From NCBI GenBank assembly GCA_030562195.1, contig CM060199.1:26866338-26930337 (forward strand): a stretch of DNA of 64,000 nucleotides. Direction: 5' to 3'. The stretch is from Nipponacmea schrenckii. Its lineage: Eukaryota; Mollusca; Gastropoda; Lottiidae. The notes below the pieces were generated by a model that did no database searches, was not told the origin of the DNA, and saw only the letters and a program-made list of their open reading frames with translations. The position numbers and the translations under genes are program-made. Shown in pieces: positions 45,294 through 57,400 of this stretch; position 1 is the first letter of the stretch; every line of letters begins with the position of its first letter.

Positions 45294-46577
45294 AAGCCAG
45301 TTCATAGTTTTAGCTGCGCATGCGCTGAAGCAGTGCATTGTGGTCCGGGTCAAAGGTTAATGCCACTTCGCCGTCACGTCGTCGATGTCAATAACGGTTC
45401 TTTCTCGACAGTTTTATAAGATGCAAGACGATATTCGGCCACCAACAGCTTTGATTGAAAGTACAAATCATTGTTTGTTCTTTCACATTTGATGCGTGTT
45501 TAGTCATGTATTGCATCATTGCTAGTTTTTTAGGCCTATAAGATTCCATAAAGAATAGTTGCCGGTAGAGTGAGCACACTATGACTAGGCCTATACATTA
45601 AAAATGCTAACGTATAAAGTCGGGCACAATATTTTTGTGAAAAAATATCAGATCATTACGTAAATTGATAGGGATCATCTTCAAAAGGACATCGATACAC
45701 AAAATCAAAATCAAAAGAATCCATAAAGAATTGTTACCCGTGGACTCACTCGGTGGAGTGAGCACGAGATGCGCAATATAGGGTCCTAGCTAGTACAGTA
45801 AAAACGCGACATTATATTTCGGTGAAAAGTTATCAGATCATTACGAAAATCGATAGGGATCATCTTCACAAGGACATTGATACACAAAATCAAAATCAAA
45901 AGAATCCAGAAAGAATTGTTACCCGTGAAATGAGCACGAGTTGCGCAATATAGTGGCTAGTACAGTAAAAACCCGACATATAATATTTCGGTGAAAATTT
46001 ATCAGATCATTACGAAAATCGATAGGAATCATTTTCGTAATGACATTGATCCACAAAATAAAAATCAAAAGAATCCATAAAGAATCGTAGCCTGTAGAGT
46101 GATCACAAGTTGCATCCTAGGTCTATAGCTAATGGAGTGAAAAAAGCTGAGTCAGACACGATATTTTATTGAAAAATTATCCGATAATCACGAAAATTGA
46201 TAATGATTATCTTCATAATGACACTAATTGACCCACAATTAAATCATGTGAATCCATTAAGAATTATAGCCTAGAATCCTAGATAGACGTGAGTGGGTAC
46301 ACGCGCACCCTCACAGTCACACACAAAATAATTTACAGGAAGCCCCCTAGCCTTCAGAAATGGCTTTAGCCGCCCTTTGGGTCATATATCAAACTCATTC
46401 AGTCTTCCAGACATGTTCACTATCTACAAAACACCTCAAAAGTGGAAAAAACTAAGTAAAAATGTCCCCCGTCCAATACACTTGATGGCGACATCACGTC
46501 TTGTTTACATTCTGAACTGGCATTGACCTTTGACATTACCCATAATCCTTGGCGGCGCCGAAACTATGAACTGGCTT
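45294..46577. mobile_element. Non-autonomous element with inverted ends and internal tandem repeats
   Basis: The ends AAGCCAGTTCATAGTTT and its exact inverse bound the interval. The next 60 bp also correspond imperfectly in inverted orientation (gtcaaaggt-aatgcca). Flanks are ggtcaaat and attcaaat, six of eight matching. The interior holds four tandem units of 169-185 bp. The minus-strand frame 45388-45579 is unsupported. Confidence 0.6.
45600..46275. repeat. Four tandem units of about 170-185 bp
   Basis: The marker atcagatcattacg (last copy atccgataatcacg) recurs at about 45647, 45832, 46001 and 46179. Each unit also contains cacaaaatcaaaatcaaaag and aaagaattgt. Divergence increases toward the right. 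Confidence 0.85.
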
Positions 46578-46689
46578 ATTCAAATGCTCCAAACTTTTCA
46601 GGTGTACCGGTACTATACAAATTACAATATAGGCCCTACCCAGTATAGGAATTTCGAAGGCAGCTACAAAGAGCCTGTTAACTTAAGGT

Positions 46690-47065
46690 TCAAAAATTCG
46701 CAGTGGCTATTTTTACGGTACCGTAGAAGAAAACCGACAGGCTATTTTTATGGCATTTCCTGTAGCGCATGCGCAGTATTGAATATTTGGACTTGGCATT
46801 TTCATCCATTGAATACTCTCATGTAAAAATAGCCTAACCCTAACCCTAAGTAGAGTTGAACGGAGTTTGATGTCTCCCATCTTTTTATTGCGGCCGTGAG
46901 AACCTCAAAATTTGGAAATTTTGCTCCAGAACAAACATCAATTATCGTTAGGTCGGCCATTTTTGAATTATGAAAAAATTATCGATACTGCGCATGCGCT
47001 ACAGGAAATGCCGTAAAAATAGCCTGTCGGTTTTCTTCTACGGTACCGTAAATATAGCCACTTTG
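46690..47065. repeat. Inverted pair of 'ggctatttttacggtaccgta' repeats
   Basis: A block at 46700-46785 (ggctatttttacgg, gaagaaaaccgacagg, tcctgtagcgcatgcgc) recurs inverted at 46985-47060. A longer, nearly identical inverted copy of 46700-46829 lies at 52005-52126. The frame 46530-46826 runs through it and is not credible. Two telomere-like ccctaa units follow at about 46833-46848. Confidence 0.8.
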
Positions 47066-47269
47066 TCAAAAATTATACACTGACATAAAATTTTTTCTAT
47101 TGATTATATTTGGAGCAAATTTAAAACAGAGGTAGGAAATTGTCGACTAGATTTTATAATTTTCAATAGAAAATATGCCCAGCCCCTTGAGAATTATTTT
47201 CAGATTGAAATGAAACTTGGTATGCTTATTTCTATCAATGGTATCTCGCAGGAGATTGAATTTTAATAA

Positions 47270-48325
47270 TATTTGTCAAGCGGTTGGTGAAATATGCCAC
47301 TTGACTAGTCCGTCTGTCCACATTTGCTTGTGGGTGCTCTAGAGACTACAATTCTCTTCGGATTGAAATGAAACTTGGTGTGCTTATGTATATCAATATA
47401 TATTCAATCGGATTGAATTTGAAAGAAAAATGTCAAGCTGTTTGTCAATTTGTTTATCATGCTGTTCGTCAATCTGTTGTCAACCAGGGATTTATTGTAA
47501 TGGACCCGCCATCTGTCAACATAAGCTTATGTAAGCTTATATATCAATGAGTTACAAATTTTTTGAGGGTGTATATTGTCGGCACCCTAACTGTCCGTCG
47601 GTCCATGAAACTTGGAATATATGTTAACTTCCATAAAATGAAGGTCAAGTTCGAAAATGAATCGAATCGGTTAGTGACTATTGCTCCTGCACAGCGAGCT
47701 CATTGAGCCTTCAAGGTTTACTATACAATAGGAAATTTATTGTGAACGTGATAACAGCTACAATTTTCATCCGATCTTAATGAAACTTGGAATAAATGTT
47801 AAAGTCCATAAAATGAAGGTCAAGTTCGAAAATGAATCGAATCGGTTAGTGACTATTGCTCCTGCACAGCGAGCTCATTGAGCCTTCAAGGTTTACTATA
47901 CAATAGGAAATTTATTGTGAACGTGATAACAGCTACAATTTTCATCCGATCTTAATGAAACTTGGAATAAATGTCAATGTTATGGTTTAAGTCCATAAAC
48001 TGAAGGTCGAGTTTGAAAATGAATTGGTCAGTTATAATTGCTCCTGTGAAGCGAGTTATCTGAGCATGCCATATATACTATACAATATATAGGAAATTTT
48101 ATAACACTATAACTTTCGTATTTTCTGACTTAATTGGATAAAACTTGAAATGTATATCATACACAACCTCCTTGAAGTGAAAACCAAGTCTGAAGATGAA
48201 TCAAATTGGTCAGTAACTATTGCTCTTGTGCAGCGTTTAAATTTATGTGTTTACATTAATTGTTTAATTTATTTTCCTGCATGGTGGGCGTATATCACGC
48301 GCATTCACTGCAACTATCTTTTAGG
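47270..48325. repeat. Dispersed 'gtccgtc' repeat with a two-copy ~175-bp tandem duplication
   Basis: Units with gaaacttggaata, ataaaatgaaggtcaagtt and attgctcctgcacagcgag recur. Two adjacent copies (about 47615-47790 and 47790-47965) are almost identical over the full 175 bp, a recent duplication. The right end reads gtgggcgtatatcacgcgc, matching 54047 and 57055. Confidence 0.8.
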
Positions 48326-48327
48326 AA

Positions 48328-49395
48328 ATGGAATATAGTAAGAAAAAAAAGCGTTGTGAATACAATAGAAAATGGATTTCTGCTAAGCGCAAAAAAAAAA
48401 ACACCAAATTTTTCAGTGATGATTTAAGTGACTCTGACAAAGATATTCCAAGTGGAAGTTCAAAATCTTTTGTAAATACTAGAAAAAATTCTGATATCGA
48501 AGATGGTAATATATCAGATACTGTTAATGACATCAGTTCAGATGATATAGTTAAATATCATGACTTTGATTTATACTCAACAAGTGAGGATGAAAATCTT
48601 TCTGATGAGGACTCTTCTGAAAAGTTAACCGAAGATTTAAAGGACTGGACAAACACTTACGAAATTAAAGGAAATGCTGTTGATGCTCTTTTAAGAATTC
48701 TTAAAAGAAACGGTCATTCTGAGTTACCATTAACGTCTCGGACACTTTTAAAAACTCTAAAAGAAGTAGAGATGAAGAAACTTTCAAATACGGACTATTT
48801 TTATTTTGGTCTTGAAAGGATGATTGATGCAAAGTTAAAAAAATACCCTGCTTCATATATAGAAAAATATGATGAACTTGTATTAACATTCAACATTGAT
48901 GGATTTCCATTATTTAAGAGCACAAATGTGTCTGGTTGGCCTATTTTAGTTTGTATCACTAATTTAACTCCATGTAAACCATTTCCAGTTACTATTACAG
49001 TTGGAAAAAGCAAACCATCTAATTTAGACTTTTTGCATGAATGTATTGAAGAGCTTGACTTGTTGATTCAGAATGGATTAAACTTCAATGGAAAGCAATT
49101 CAAGGTATCAGTAAATTGTGTAATATGTGATGCTCCAGCTAGAGCTTTTGTGAAATCTACTAAACAATATTCTGGGTATTTTGGTTGTGATAAATGTGAT
49201 CAGAAAGGACACTATGTTGGAAGAATGACATATCCATCAGTGGATGGTTTACAACTTCGAAATGACAATTCTTTCCGCACAGTGCAACAACCTGAACACC
49301 ACAAAGGAATATCGCCATTCATCAACTCAAATCTTGTGTTGGACAACAATGCTTTTAAGTATGATCGTCCTCTTGATGTAAAGTTAAGTAAATAA
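48328..49395 (+). CDS. CACTA/EnSpm-like transposase, N-terminal part
   Basis: A lysine-rich start (MEYSKKKKRCEYNRKW) and an acidic Ser/Asp-rich region precede LPLTSRTLLKTLKEVEMK, YFYFGLERMI, LVLTFNIDGFPLFKSTN (an Asp-bearing strand), WPILVCITNLTPCKPFPVT and a zinc-binding-like cluster: VICDAPARAFVKSTKQYSGY then FGCDKCDQKGHYVGRMTYP. These blocks, in this order, occur in transposase-domain proteins of many invertebrates. I regard them as the animal relatives of CACTA/EnSpm. The frame ends at 49395 with stop; the conserved protein resumes at 49896 in another segment, so the gene is split by about 500 bp. Confidence 0.6.
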   Translation: MEYSKKKKRCEYNRKWISAKRKKKNTKFFSDDLSDSDKDIPSGSSKSFVNTRKNSDIEDGNISDTVNDISSDDIVKYHDFDLYSTSEDENLSDEDSSEKLTEDLKDWTNTYEIKGNAVDALLRILKRNGHSELPLTSRTLLKTLKEVEMKKLSNTDYFYFGLERMIDAKLKKYPASYIEKYDELVLTFNIDGFPLFKSTNVSGWPILVCITNLTPCKPFPVTITVGKSKPSNLDFLHECIEELDLLIQNGLNFNGKQFKVSVNCVICDAPARAFVKSTKQYSGYFGCDKCDQKGHYVGRMTYPSVDGLQLRNDNSFRTVQQPEHHKGISPFINSNLVLDNNAFKYDRPLDVKLSK

Positions 49396-49895
49396 GTTCT
49401 TCTTGAAATATATGGTTTATTTCTGTAGTGTGGTTAGTATACAGGATATTCCTTGCCTCTCACTGTTAGACGAAAGTTCTAATTCTATGACCTGAGTAGT
49501 CCGGTAGCCGCGGAACAAAACTGAGACAAAAAAAGTTTGTCTTTAGATTTTTATGAATACACTTCCAGTGAGAGGCATTACAATTCAATTATAGGTTGAT
49601 AAATGTATATGGGTTAGTTAAGGTCGTCACGTAGACAATTCATATCTATTGTCTGCCTAATAAAAGTAATTTGTTTCTTATTGTTTTAAGTTGATTAATT
49701 TAATTCTACTAATAGTATAGACATTACAGTCCCATCTGGTTACTGATAAGTTGACGGATCCATTAAATATAGTAGAAAAGACCATTAATACTTCATGATA
49801 AGGATTTGATATATTCTGACCACACAAAGGGTGGCAGAGAACAGATTTTAAGGCGACCGAGTTTTCGCTAAAAGGTTAATGATAATAGAAAATAA
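49396..49895. other. 500-bp interruption of the CACTA-like transposase
   Basis: No coding signal and no clear intron acceptor: the nearest upstream AG (about 49888) would be followed by an in-frame TAA (49893-49895). It could be an insertion, or the remains of an intron with altered borders. No target duplication was found. Confidence 0.4.
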
Positions 49896-50843
49896 ATTTG
49901 GGTGCATTTTCTAACACTTGACCTTGTTCATCATTTTCCTATAGACTATATGCATCAAGTGTGTTTAGGTGTCACAAAAAAATTGCTTTTGACATGGATC
50001 AGGGGGAAAAATAGGAGAGTCAAACTCTCTCAGGGCCAGATAAGTCAGATTAGTCAGAAATTGATTTCATTGAGAGGATTTATCCCAAAAGATTTTGCTA
50101 GGAAACCACGTGGCCTCGATGAGGTTGACCGTTGGAAAGCTACGGAGTTTCGTCAGTTTCTCTTGTATACAGGACAAAGTGTTTTAAGAAATGTTCTCTC
50201 AGATGACATATATCAACATTTCATGTGCTTGTGTGTGGCTATTAATATTTTAGTCAATAAAACATTAGCCTTGCAACATAAAGACTATGCCCATAGCCTC
50301 CTTAAGAATTTTGTATGTCAATGTCGTCCACTTTATGGTGAAGAATTTCTTGTGTATAATATACATAGCCTGATTCATCTTAAAGCTGAAGTTGACAGAT
50401 TTGAAACATTAGACAACTGTGCTGCATGGATGTTTGAGAACTATATGCAAGAGTTAAAACGAAAAGTAAGATCTGGAACAAATCCTGCGGCACAGTTAGT
50501 GAAAAGAGTGTATGAGACATTGGAAACTGAAATGGTGCAAAGTAAGCCGTTAATTATTCATCATAAAGTTCCTAATAATACATATCTCACAGATGACGAA
50601 CAATTTTGTGATATAATGAGACCAGAAGTTGGTGGAAAATATTTATGCAGGGTTTATTTCAACTCAGAGAATTATTTTGTACTCCCATGTGATTCCTCTC
50701 TTATTGGAGTTAAACAATATAAAAACACTAATTTTGAGTTGAAAAAAGTGAATAGTGAACAATTTGTAAGACGCTGCATGAAAATACCATCAAGTTCTAA
50801 TAAAATGTTGTTTCTTCCATTGAATCATAAGGTGCTTAAGTGA
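49896..50843 (+). pseudogene. CACTA/EnSpm-like transposase, C-terminal part
   Basis: The segment has no good ATG at its start. It encodes LDLVHHFPIDYMHQVCLG (the Asp-His-Met-His block shared with CACTA transposases), PKDFARKPRGL, DRWKATEFRQFLLYTG, LVYNIHSLIHL, DNCAAWMFENYMQELKR and a C-terminal domain ending FLPLNHKVLK. Apart from its missing junction with 48328-49395 it is unbroken for 313 residues. It shares strand and order with the upstream part, so the two are one gene. The expected role is element excision and insertion. Confidence 0.6.
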
Positions 50844-51247
50844 ATCACATTCACATGATAAATTGAGATCAATTATTTTTAAAGTGATTTTATGATGAGT
50901 GACTTGAAAATAAGTAACTGTGAATTTATTGGCTAAAAATACTGCCTTTCTGTAAAGGGATATTTAAATAGAAAAGAATGTTACTTTCTCGAATTGGTAA
51001 TGAAATTGGAACTCTAGTACAATTTGTGTCTTAATAGAGGATACACCTCTAGTTGTGTTGACAGACCATCATACAAATTATTAAAAAAAAACGTAAGTTT
51101 TAAAGCCTTTTATAAAATTTGTACTTAACAGTGGATTATTTGTGATTGAACTATTTTGCACACAAAAAATCCATTGTAAAACTGGTTTTTGCCCAACTAG
51201 TTTGCCTAAGGAGTTAATAGTTCTGATTTTGTAAGTAGACTTTAGCA
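50844..51247. other. No gene seen
   Basis: Presumed 3' untranslated region and spacer up to the hAT insertion at 51256. Confidence 0.4.
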
Positions 51248-54200
51248 GTATTGGCTAGGCCTGGTATGAAAATTTTTATATTCATTCCAAAAATATCGAA
51301 TTATCGTGAAATACCAGTATAATTAAAATATGATGATAAATATCGTGAGCTTTTTGTATTGAGGTAAGTTTGTTATGGTAGTAAGTTCATTTGGTTTAGT
51401 TTATTGCTCTGTTATATAATAAGATTACTTTAGTCCTGATTGTCCAGTCGTTGACAGCATATAGAAGAAACTTTTGGACTTAAAATTTTCGGAATTGTAC
51501 GTCTATGGGTTATTGAGAAATAACAAGAATTTTGAATTTAATTTATTGGCAAAATAGCGAAATGGCTTCTCCCTTCCCATGTATTGTTGATTTAATAAAA
51601 GATTACCTACCAAGTACAATGCAGTGTATAATAATGATTATAATATTGTATTGGTAAAATGAGGCTGGAAAATCCTGTAGCACCTTTTGACCTTTGAAAC
51701 TATCTATAGTAATCTAAAAGTATAATGGTGGTAGAATATAGGTCACTGTATTTCTTTAATCTTTGTCCGATTAATTGACTAGCCAAAAGTATGTAACCTG
51801 TACCGTCCTGTGATTTTAAAATAACGGAACATGATTGTGCTTTGTTCAGTCTGGAAGGTTACCTGTATCACCCGGTGGGTGTAAAATTCCGTCTTCTCAG
51901 ACTTTCTCCGACCTATTCGGGATAATCGAAACTCAAGTCATGTTCAAAGTATGGAACGAAGGTTTATTATATCAGAAAACGAAATAAATAACTAGAATTT
52001 TTTACGTGAGAGTATTCAATGGATGAAAATGCCAAGTCCAAATATTCAATACTGCGCATGCGCTACAGGAAATGCTGTAAAAATAGCCTGTCGGTTTTCT
52101 TCTACGGTACCGTAAAAATAGCCCTGCGTTCTAATAAACTTAACTTTTCTTTTTGCAAAGTCTTTTATAATTTTCATGTTTAATATTATTTGAAAGACCT
52201 ACATTATTTTTATACGCCCACATAAAATGTGGACGTATATTGCGGTTGACCCTGTCCGTCCGTCCGGACGTCCGTCCGTCCACAATTGCTTGTGGCCACA
52301 ATAGAGACCACAGTTTTCATCGGATTACAATGAAACTTGGTATATGTCTCTGTCATCATAAAATCTGGGTTCCTTTCGAAAACCAGCTTTCTGACTTTTA
52401 CTTTTGGTGAGTTATGCCCCCTTTTTTAGCGAAAATTCGTCAAATTCAGCTTGTGGGCGCGATACAGGCCACAATTTTTGTCCAATCTTTTCGAAACTTG
52501 GTATGTGTCTCTATCATCATATAATCTCGGTTCCTGTCGAAAACCAGCTTTCTGACTTTTATGGTTGGTGAGTTATGCCCCCTTTTTTAGCGAAAATTCG
52601 TCAAATTCAGCTTGTGGGCGCGATACAGGCCACAATTTTTTTCTGATCTTTTCGAAACTTGGTAGGTGTCTTTGTCATCATAAAATCTCGGTTCCTTTCG
52701 AAAATCAGCTTTCTGACTTTTACGGTTGGTGAGTTATGCCCCCTTTCTTAGTGAGATTTCGTCAAATTAAGCTTGTGGGTGTGATACAGGCTACAATGTT
52801 TATCCAAACATTTTTATTATACGCCCACATTATGATGTGGACGTATATTGTCGTCGCCCCTGTCCGTCCGTCCGGACGTCCGTCGGTCGGTCCGTCGGTC
52901 CGTCTGTCCGTCCACAATTTCTTGTGGGTGCGATAGAGACTACAATTTTTATCCGATCTTTATGAAACTTGGTATGTGTCTTTGTTATCATAAAATCTCG
53001 GTTCCTTTCGAAAACCAGCTTTCTAACTTTTACGGTTGGTGAGTTTTACCCTCAAACATAGCGAAAATCTGTCAAATTCAACTTGAATGTGCGATAGAGG
53101 CTACAATTTTTATCCGATCTTTACGAAACTTGGTATGTGTCTTTGGTATCATAAAATCTCGGTTCCTTTCGAAAACCAGGTTTGTGACTTTTACGGTGTG
53201 TGAGTTTTGCCCCCTAACATAGCGAAAATCTGTCAAATTCAACTTATGGGTGCGATAGAGGCTACTTTTTTTATCCGATCCTTACGAAACTTGGTATGTG
53301 TCTTTGGTATCATAAAATCTCGGTTCCTTTCGAAAACCAGCTTTCTAACTTTTACGGTTTGTGAGTTTTGCCCCCTAACATAGCGAAAATCTGTCAAATT
53401 CAACTTGTGGGTGCGATAGAGGCTACAATTTTTATCCGATCTTTACGAAACTTGGTATTTCTCTTTGGTATCATAAAATCTTGGTTCCTTTCGAAAACCA
53501 GCTTTGTTACTTTTACGGTTGGTGAGTTTTGCCCTCCAACATAGCAAAAATCTGTCAAATTTTACTTGTGGGTGCGATAGAGGCTACAATTTTTATCCGA
53601 TCCTTTCAAAACTTGGTATGTGTCTTTGGTATCATAAAGTCCGGTTTCCTTTAGAAAACCAGCTTTGTGACTTTTACGGTTGGTAAGTTTTGCCCTCTAA
53701 TTTAGCGAAATTTGTCAAAGTCTGCTTGTGTGTGCGTTAGAGGTTACAATTTTTATCCGCTCTTTACAAAACTTGGTATGTGTCTGTGTTATCATAAAGT
53801 CTGGGTTCCTTTTTGAAAACCAGCTTCCTGTCTTTTAGTGTTGGTGAAATATGCCTCCTTACTTAGTAAAAATTTGGCAAATTTAGCTTTTGGGTGGAAT
53901 ACCGATTATGGTAATTTCACAATTCATTCCCTGTTTCTTTTTATCAAATTGATAAGCATGTTAGTAAATGAACTCTTTTGAAGAGTATATGTAAATAGTA
54001 TAAGTATTCAACTATTATTTTGCTGTTGGTTTTTGCTGCTGGTGGGCGTATAGCCTTTTGGGCGTCCGCTCGTTGCAATTTTTATTGGGAAAATTGCATT
54101 CATCCCTAATATAAATAGCCTATCACTTTTCAAACATTTTGATAATGACCGATTCGTTTCAAAATGGATTAAGAGCCCTGGTTGAGACTAAGGTGAAACA

Positions 54201-54409
54201 AAAAGCATGACGATCGAAGAAGGACTTGCGTTGTTATTAGATTAGAGAATAGTACAATTGTTTATGGATGACCATTATAATTGAATAGAGCAAAATATAG
54301 AGTTTCTTTTTAACCTCTAAATATCGCGATAAATACCCATATTGTGATACTTTTATCTCAAATATCGCGATATCCCTTGTGGCCAATATCGCCCAGCCCT
54401 AGTATTGGC
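51248..54409. mobile_element. hAT-like non-autonomous element (3.15 kb) with perfect 8-bp target duplication
   Basis: Element 51256-54401 has left end TAGGCCTGG and right end GCGCCC-free CCCAGCCCTA with tatcgcgata motifs inside, like 43252-44294. The 8-mer gtattggc flanks it at 51248-51255 and 54402-54409. It has no transposase. Its interior has been colonised by the ggctatttttacgg repeat (52005-52126) and a tandem array of the gtccgtcc family (52210-54080). Confidence 0.85.
52210..54080. repeat. Tandem array of the 'tatacgcccac ... gtccgtcc' family, ~150-175-bp units
   Basis: It starts tatacgcccacataaaatgtgg with an inverted cccacat/atgtggg pair and tgtccgtccgtccgg. About ten units follow, each with cgaaacttggtatgtgtct, cataaaatctcggttcc, gaaaaccagctttctgac and acggttggtgagtt. 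A second internal start occurs at 52818 (tatacgcccacattatgatg). The right end reads gtgggcgtatagcc near 54043. Short frames in it are by-products. Confidence 0.9.
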
Positions 54410-54494
54410 ATTAAAGTCATGGTAGTATAAAGCATATTTTCTAACCCCTTTGTCTTTCTACACAAAATATATTTTTGAAATTTTAGGTTTCAAT

Positions 54495-57400
54495 ATGTAC
54501 AGTGTTGTGTTGTTTGAGAATGAGGGAACCGTGTGTGCAGTGCCCTCAAATTGGATTGATGGCGTAAGTAATTTTAAATATTACTATTAAATGGAATTAT
54601 TGACTTATTGACATGAAATATGAGGGCAATTCAAAAAGTTCATAGCCTAAGCATGATTTAGCGATCCAGTATATCTTCTGTTATGGTATACCTTGAAAAC
54701 AAATCCCCCTGATGGAGATAAGAGATTGTGAAGATATCACTATTCAAAGTTACCTGGGGTACGGTACTGAAAGTGACAAAATGGATGATATTGAGAAATG
54801 TGCTGTGATTAAGTACCTTTTGAAGAAAGGAATGTCCCCACAGGAAATCGATAAAGATATGGTAGATACATTGGGTGGAGAGTTCCTAAGCTGAAAAACC
54901 GCTTGCGTGGGCTAGTATTTCATAACAATGACATCTTGATTGCTGAGGTTGAATTCTTGGACTTCAAAATTCAAAAGGTGTCAAATTTTCAGCTTGTAAA
55001 CACTTTACAGGTCAGAATTCTTCATGGATTTCCATGAAACTAGGTATACATGTTTATTACCATCCATTTCAGCTTGTAAACACTTCACAGGTCAGAATTC
55101 TTGACGGATTTCAATGAAACTTTGTATACATGTTTATTACCATCCATTTCAGCTTGTAAACACTTTACAGGTCAGAATTCTTGACGGATTTCCATGAAAC
55201 TAGGTACCGGTATACTTGTTTATTACCATCCAAGGTAGAACCCTATTGATTTCGGTCCGATACAAAAAACAATTCCTGGAATTCTTGAACTAAGAATTCA
55301 AAACACGTCAAATTTTAGCCTGTAAACACTCGGGTCAGAATTCTTGACGAATTTCAATGAAACTAGGTATACATGTTTATTCCCATCCAAGGAAGAACAC
55401 TATTGATTTTGGTCCGATTACAGTAAACATATCATTTTATGTGTTTTGGTCACCTGAAAGAGGAACCCTTCTAATTTCCAAGCGTATAATTTTAAGCTAA
55501 ACTTGATTACATCAAAGCTAAAGGCACCATCTCGTTCCCTCTCTAAGCAACAAATCTGTAGGTTTAATAGTTGTTTTTCCTCAAGAAATCTGCTGTGTGG
55601 GCATATGTTACCTTGCCTGGCAAGCTATCTTTATTAATAATATGCGCTATTCAACGCCAATTTACAACCCTCAAAAACTTTCTGGTTATCGTTCTTTAAA
55701 TTATAGAAAAGTAAAGACTAGATATTGACATAAAATAATTTTGTATTTCTCATTACATTTATACAGGATAAATGCTATTGGCCGCTACACAACATAAAGA
55801 GAAATATATCTAAACAAGTAATCCCAGACACATTAACCTGGTCCAGTTTTAAATGCAGGCAGTTAGGTCGAGGTAAGTCTTTTTTATACGCCCACATGAA
55901 AATGTGGGGCTTATATTGCTGACACCCATATCCGTTGATCCGTCCACAATTGGCTTGTAAACACTTTACAGGTCCGAGTTCTTGACGGATTTCAACGAAA
56001 CTTGGTATACTTGTTTATTACTATCCAAGGAAGAACCCTATTGATTTTTGTCTGATTCCGAAAAAAATTCCTGGAATTCTTGGACTTAAAATTCAAAACT
56101 CAAAAGGTATCAATTGTTCAGCTTGTAAACACTCTACAGGTCAGAGTTCTTGACGGATTTCAATGAAACTTTGTATACTTGTTTATTACCATCCATTTCA
56201 GCTTGTAAACACTTCACAGGTCAGAATTCTTGACGGATTTCCATGAAAATAAGTATACATGTTTATTACCATCCAAGGAAGAACCCTATTGATTTTGGTC
56301 CGATTCCGTAAACAATGAATGGAATTCTTGGACTTACTATTCAAAACTCAAAATACATCAAATTTTCAGCTTGTAAACACTTTACAGGTCAGAATTCTTG
56401 ACGGATTTCCATGAAACTTAGTACCGGTATACTTGTTTATTACCATCAAAGGAAGAAGCCTACTGATTTTGGTACGATTCCGAAAGAAAATCTTGGAAAT
56501 CTTGGACTTAAAATTCAAAACGCGTCAAATTTTCATCTTGTAAACACTCCACAGGTCAGGATTTTTAATGGATTTCAATGAAACTAGGCATACGTGTTTA
56601 TAAACATCCAACTCAATTCCAGAAAAAAAATTCCTGCAATTCTGAGACTTATAATTCAAAACTTGTCAAATTTTTTTGTTTTGTTCTTGACAAATCTTAG
56701 TATACCCAGTTTACTTGTTTATTACCATCTACGAAAGAAGCCTTGATTTTGGTACCATTCAGAATAAAATACCTGGAATTCTTGGACTCAAATCAGGTCA
56801 AATTTTCAGCTTGTCCTGGCAAGCTATCTTATAATTTGGTTATAAGTTTTTCAGGTCACCTAAAAGATGAATCCTATTAATTTTGTTTGCAAGAGGATAA
56901 TTTTAAGCTGAACTTGATTACGTCAAATTTAAATGTACCTTCTCATGCTTATCAGCCTCCTTGAAGTGAAAACAAAGTCTAAAGATGAATCAATTTGGTT
57001 AAATATTGCTCCCGAGCAGCGTTTAAATTAATTGTTTAAATTATTTCCTGCGTGGTAGGTGTATATCTTGCGCATTCGCCGCGACTTTCTTTTGACTTGC
57101 CAATGTAGTGTGGTAATATGTTTTGATAAAAAATAAATTATGCTTGTTTGCATACAAAAACTAAATTTCAGAGAACTTAAATATTTCTTCCCGCATGTCT
57201 ATACAAAATGTTTTGTGGTTGCTTTAAACATAATAACCATGTAATATCCTCGTAGGCTAACATGAGTCTTAACCTTCTCAATTTAACGCCTTCAAATTAA
57301 AAAATATTTTTTTTGCTTTTTCGTTGAATTATTATTCTATTTTGAAAGAGTTGAGTGTTATTGTAGTTCTGTATTTTATAAAGAAAATCTGTTATATTTC

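Noticed and set aside
46833..46848. Telomeric sequence (ccctaa)
   Set aside because: Only two units, inside unrelated sequence; not an interstitial telomere tract.
49396..49895. Intron in the CACTA-like transposase
   Set aside because: No usable AG acceptor: an in-frame TAA follows the last AG before the conserved frame resumes, so I list it as an unexplained interruption.
52736..53686. Several 60-66-aa frames with RPSVRPSV
   Set aside because: Come from the gtccgtcc motif and flanking tandem units; the same pattern is non-coding in all other copies.
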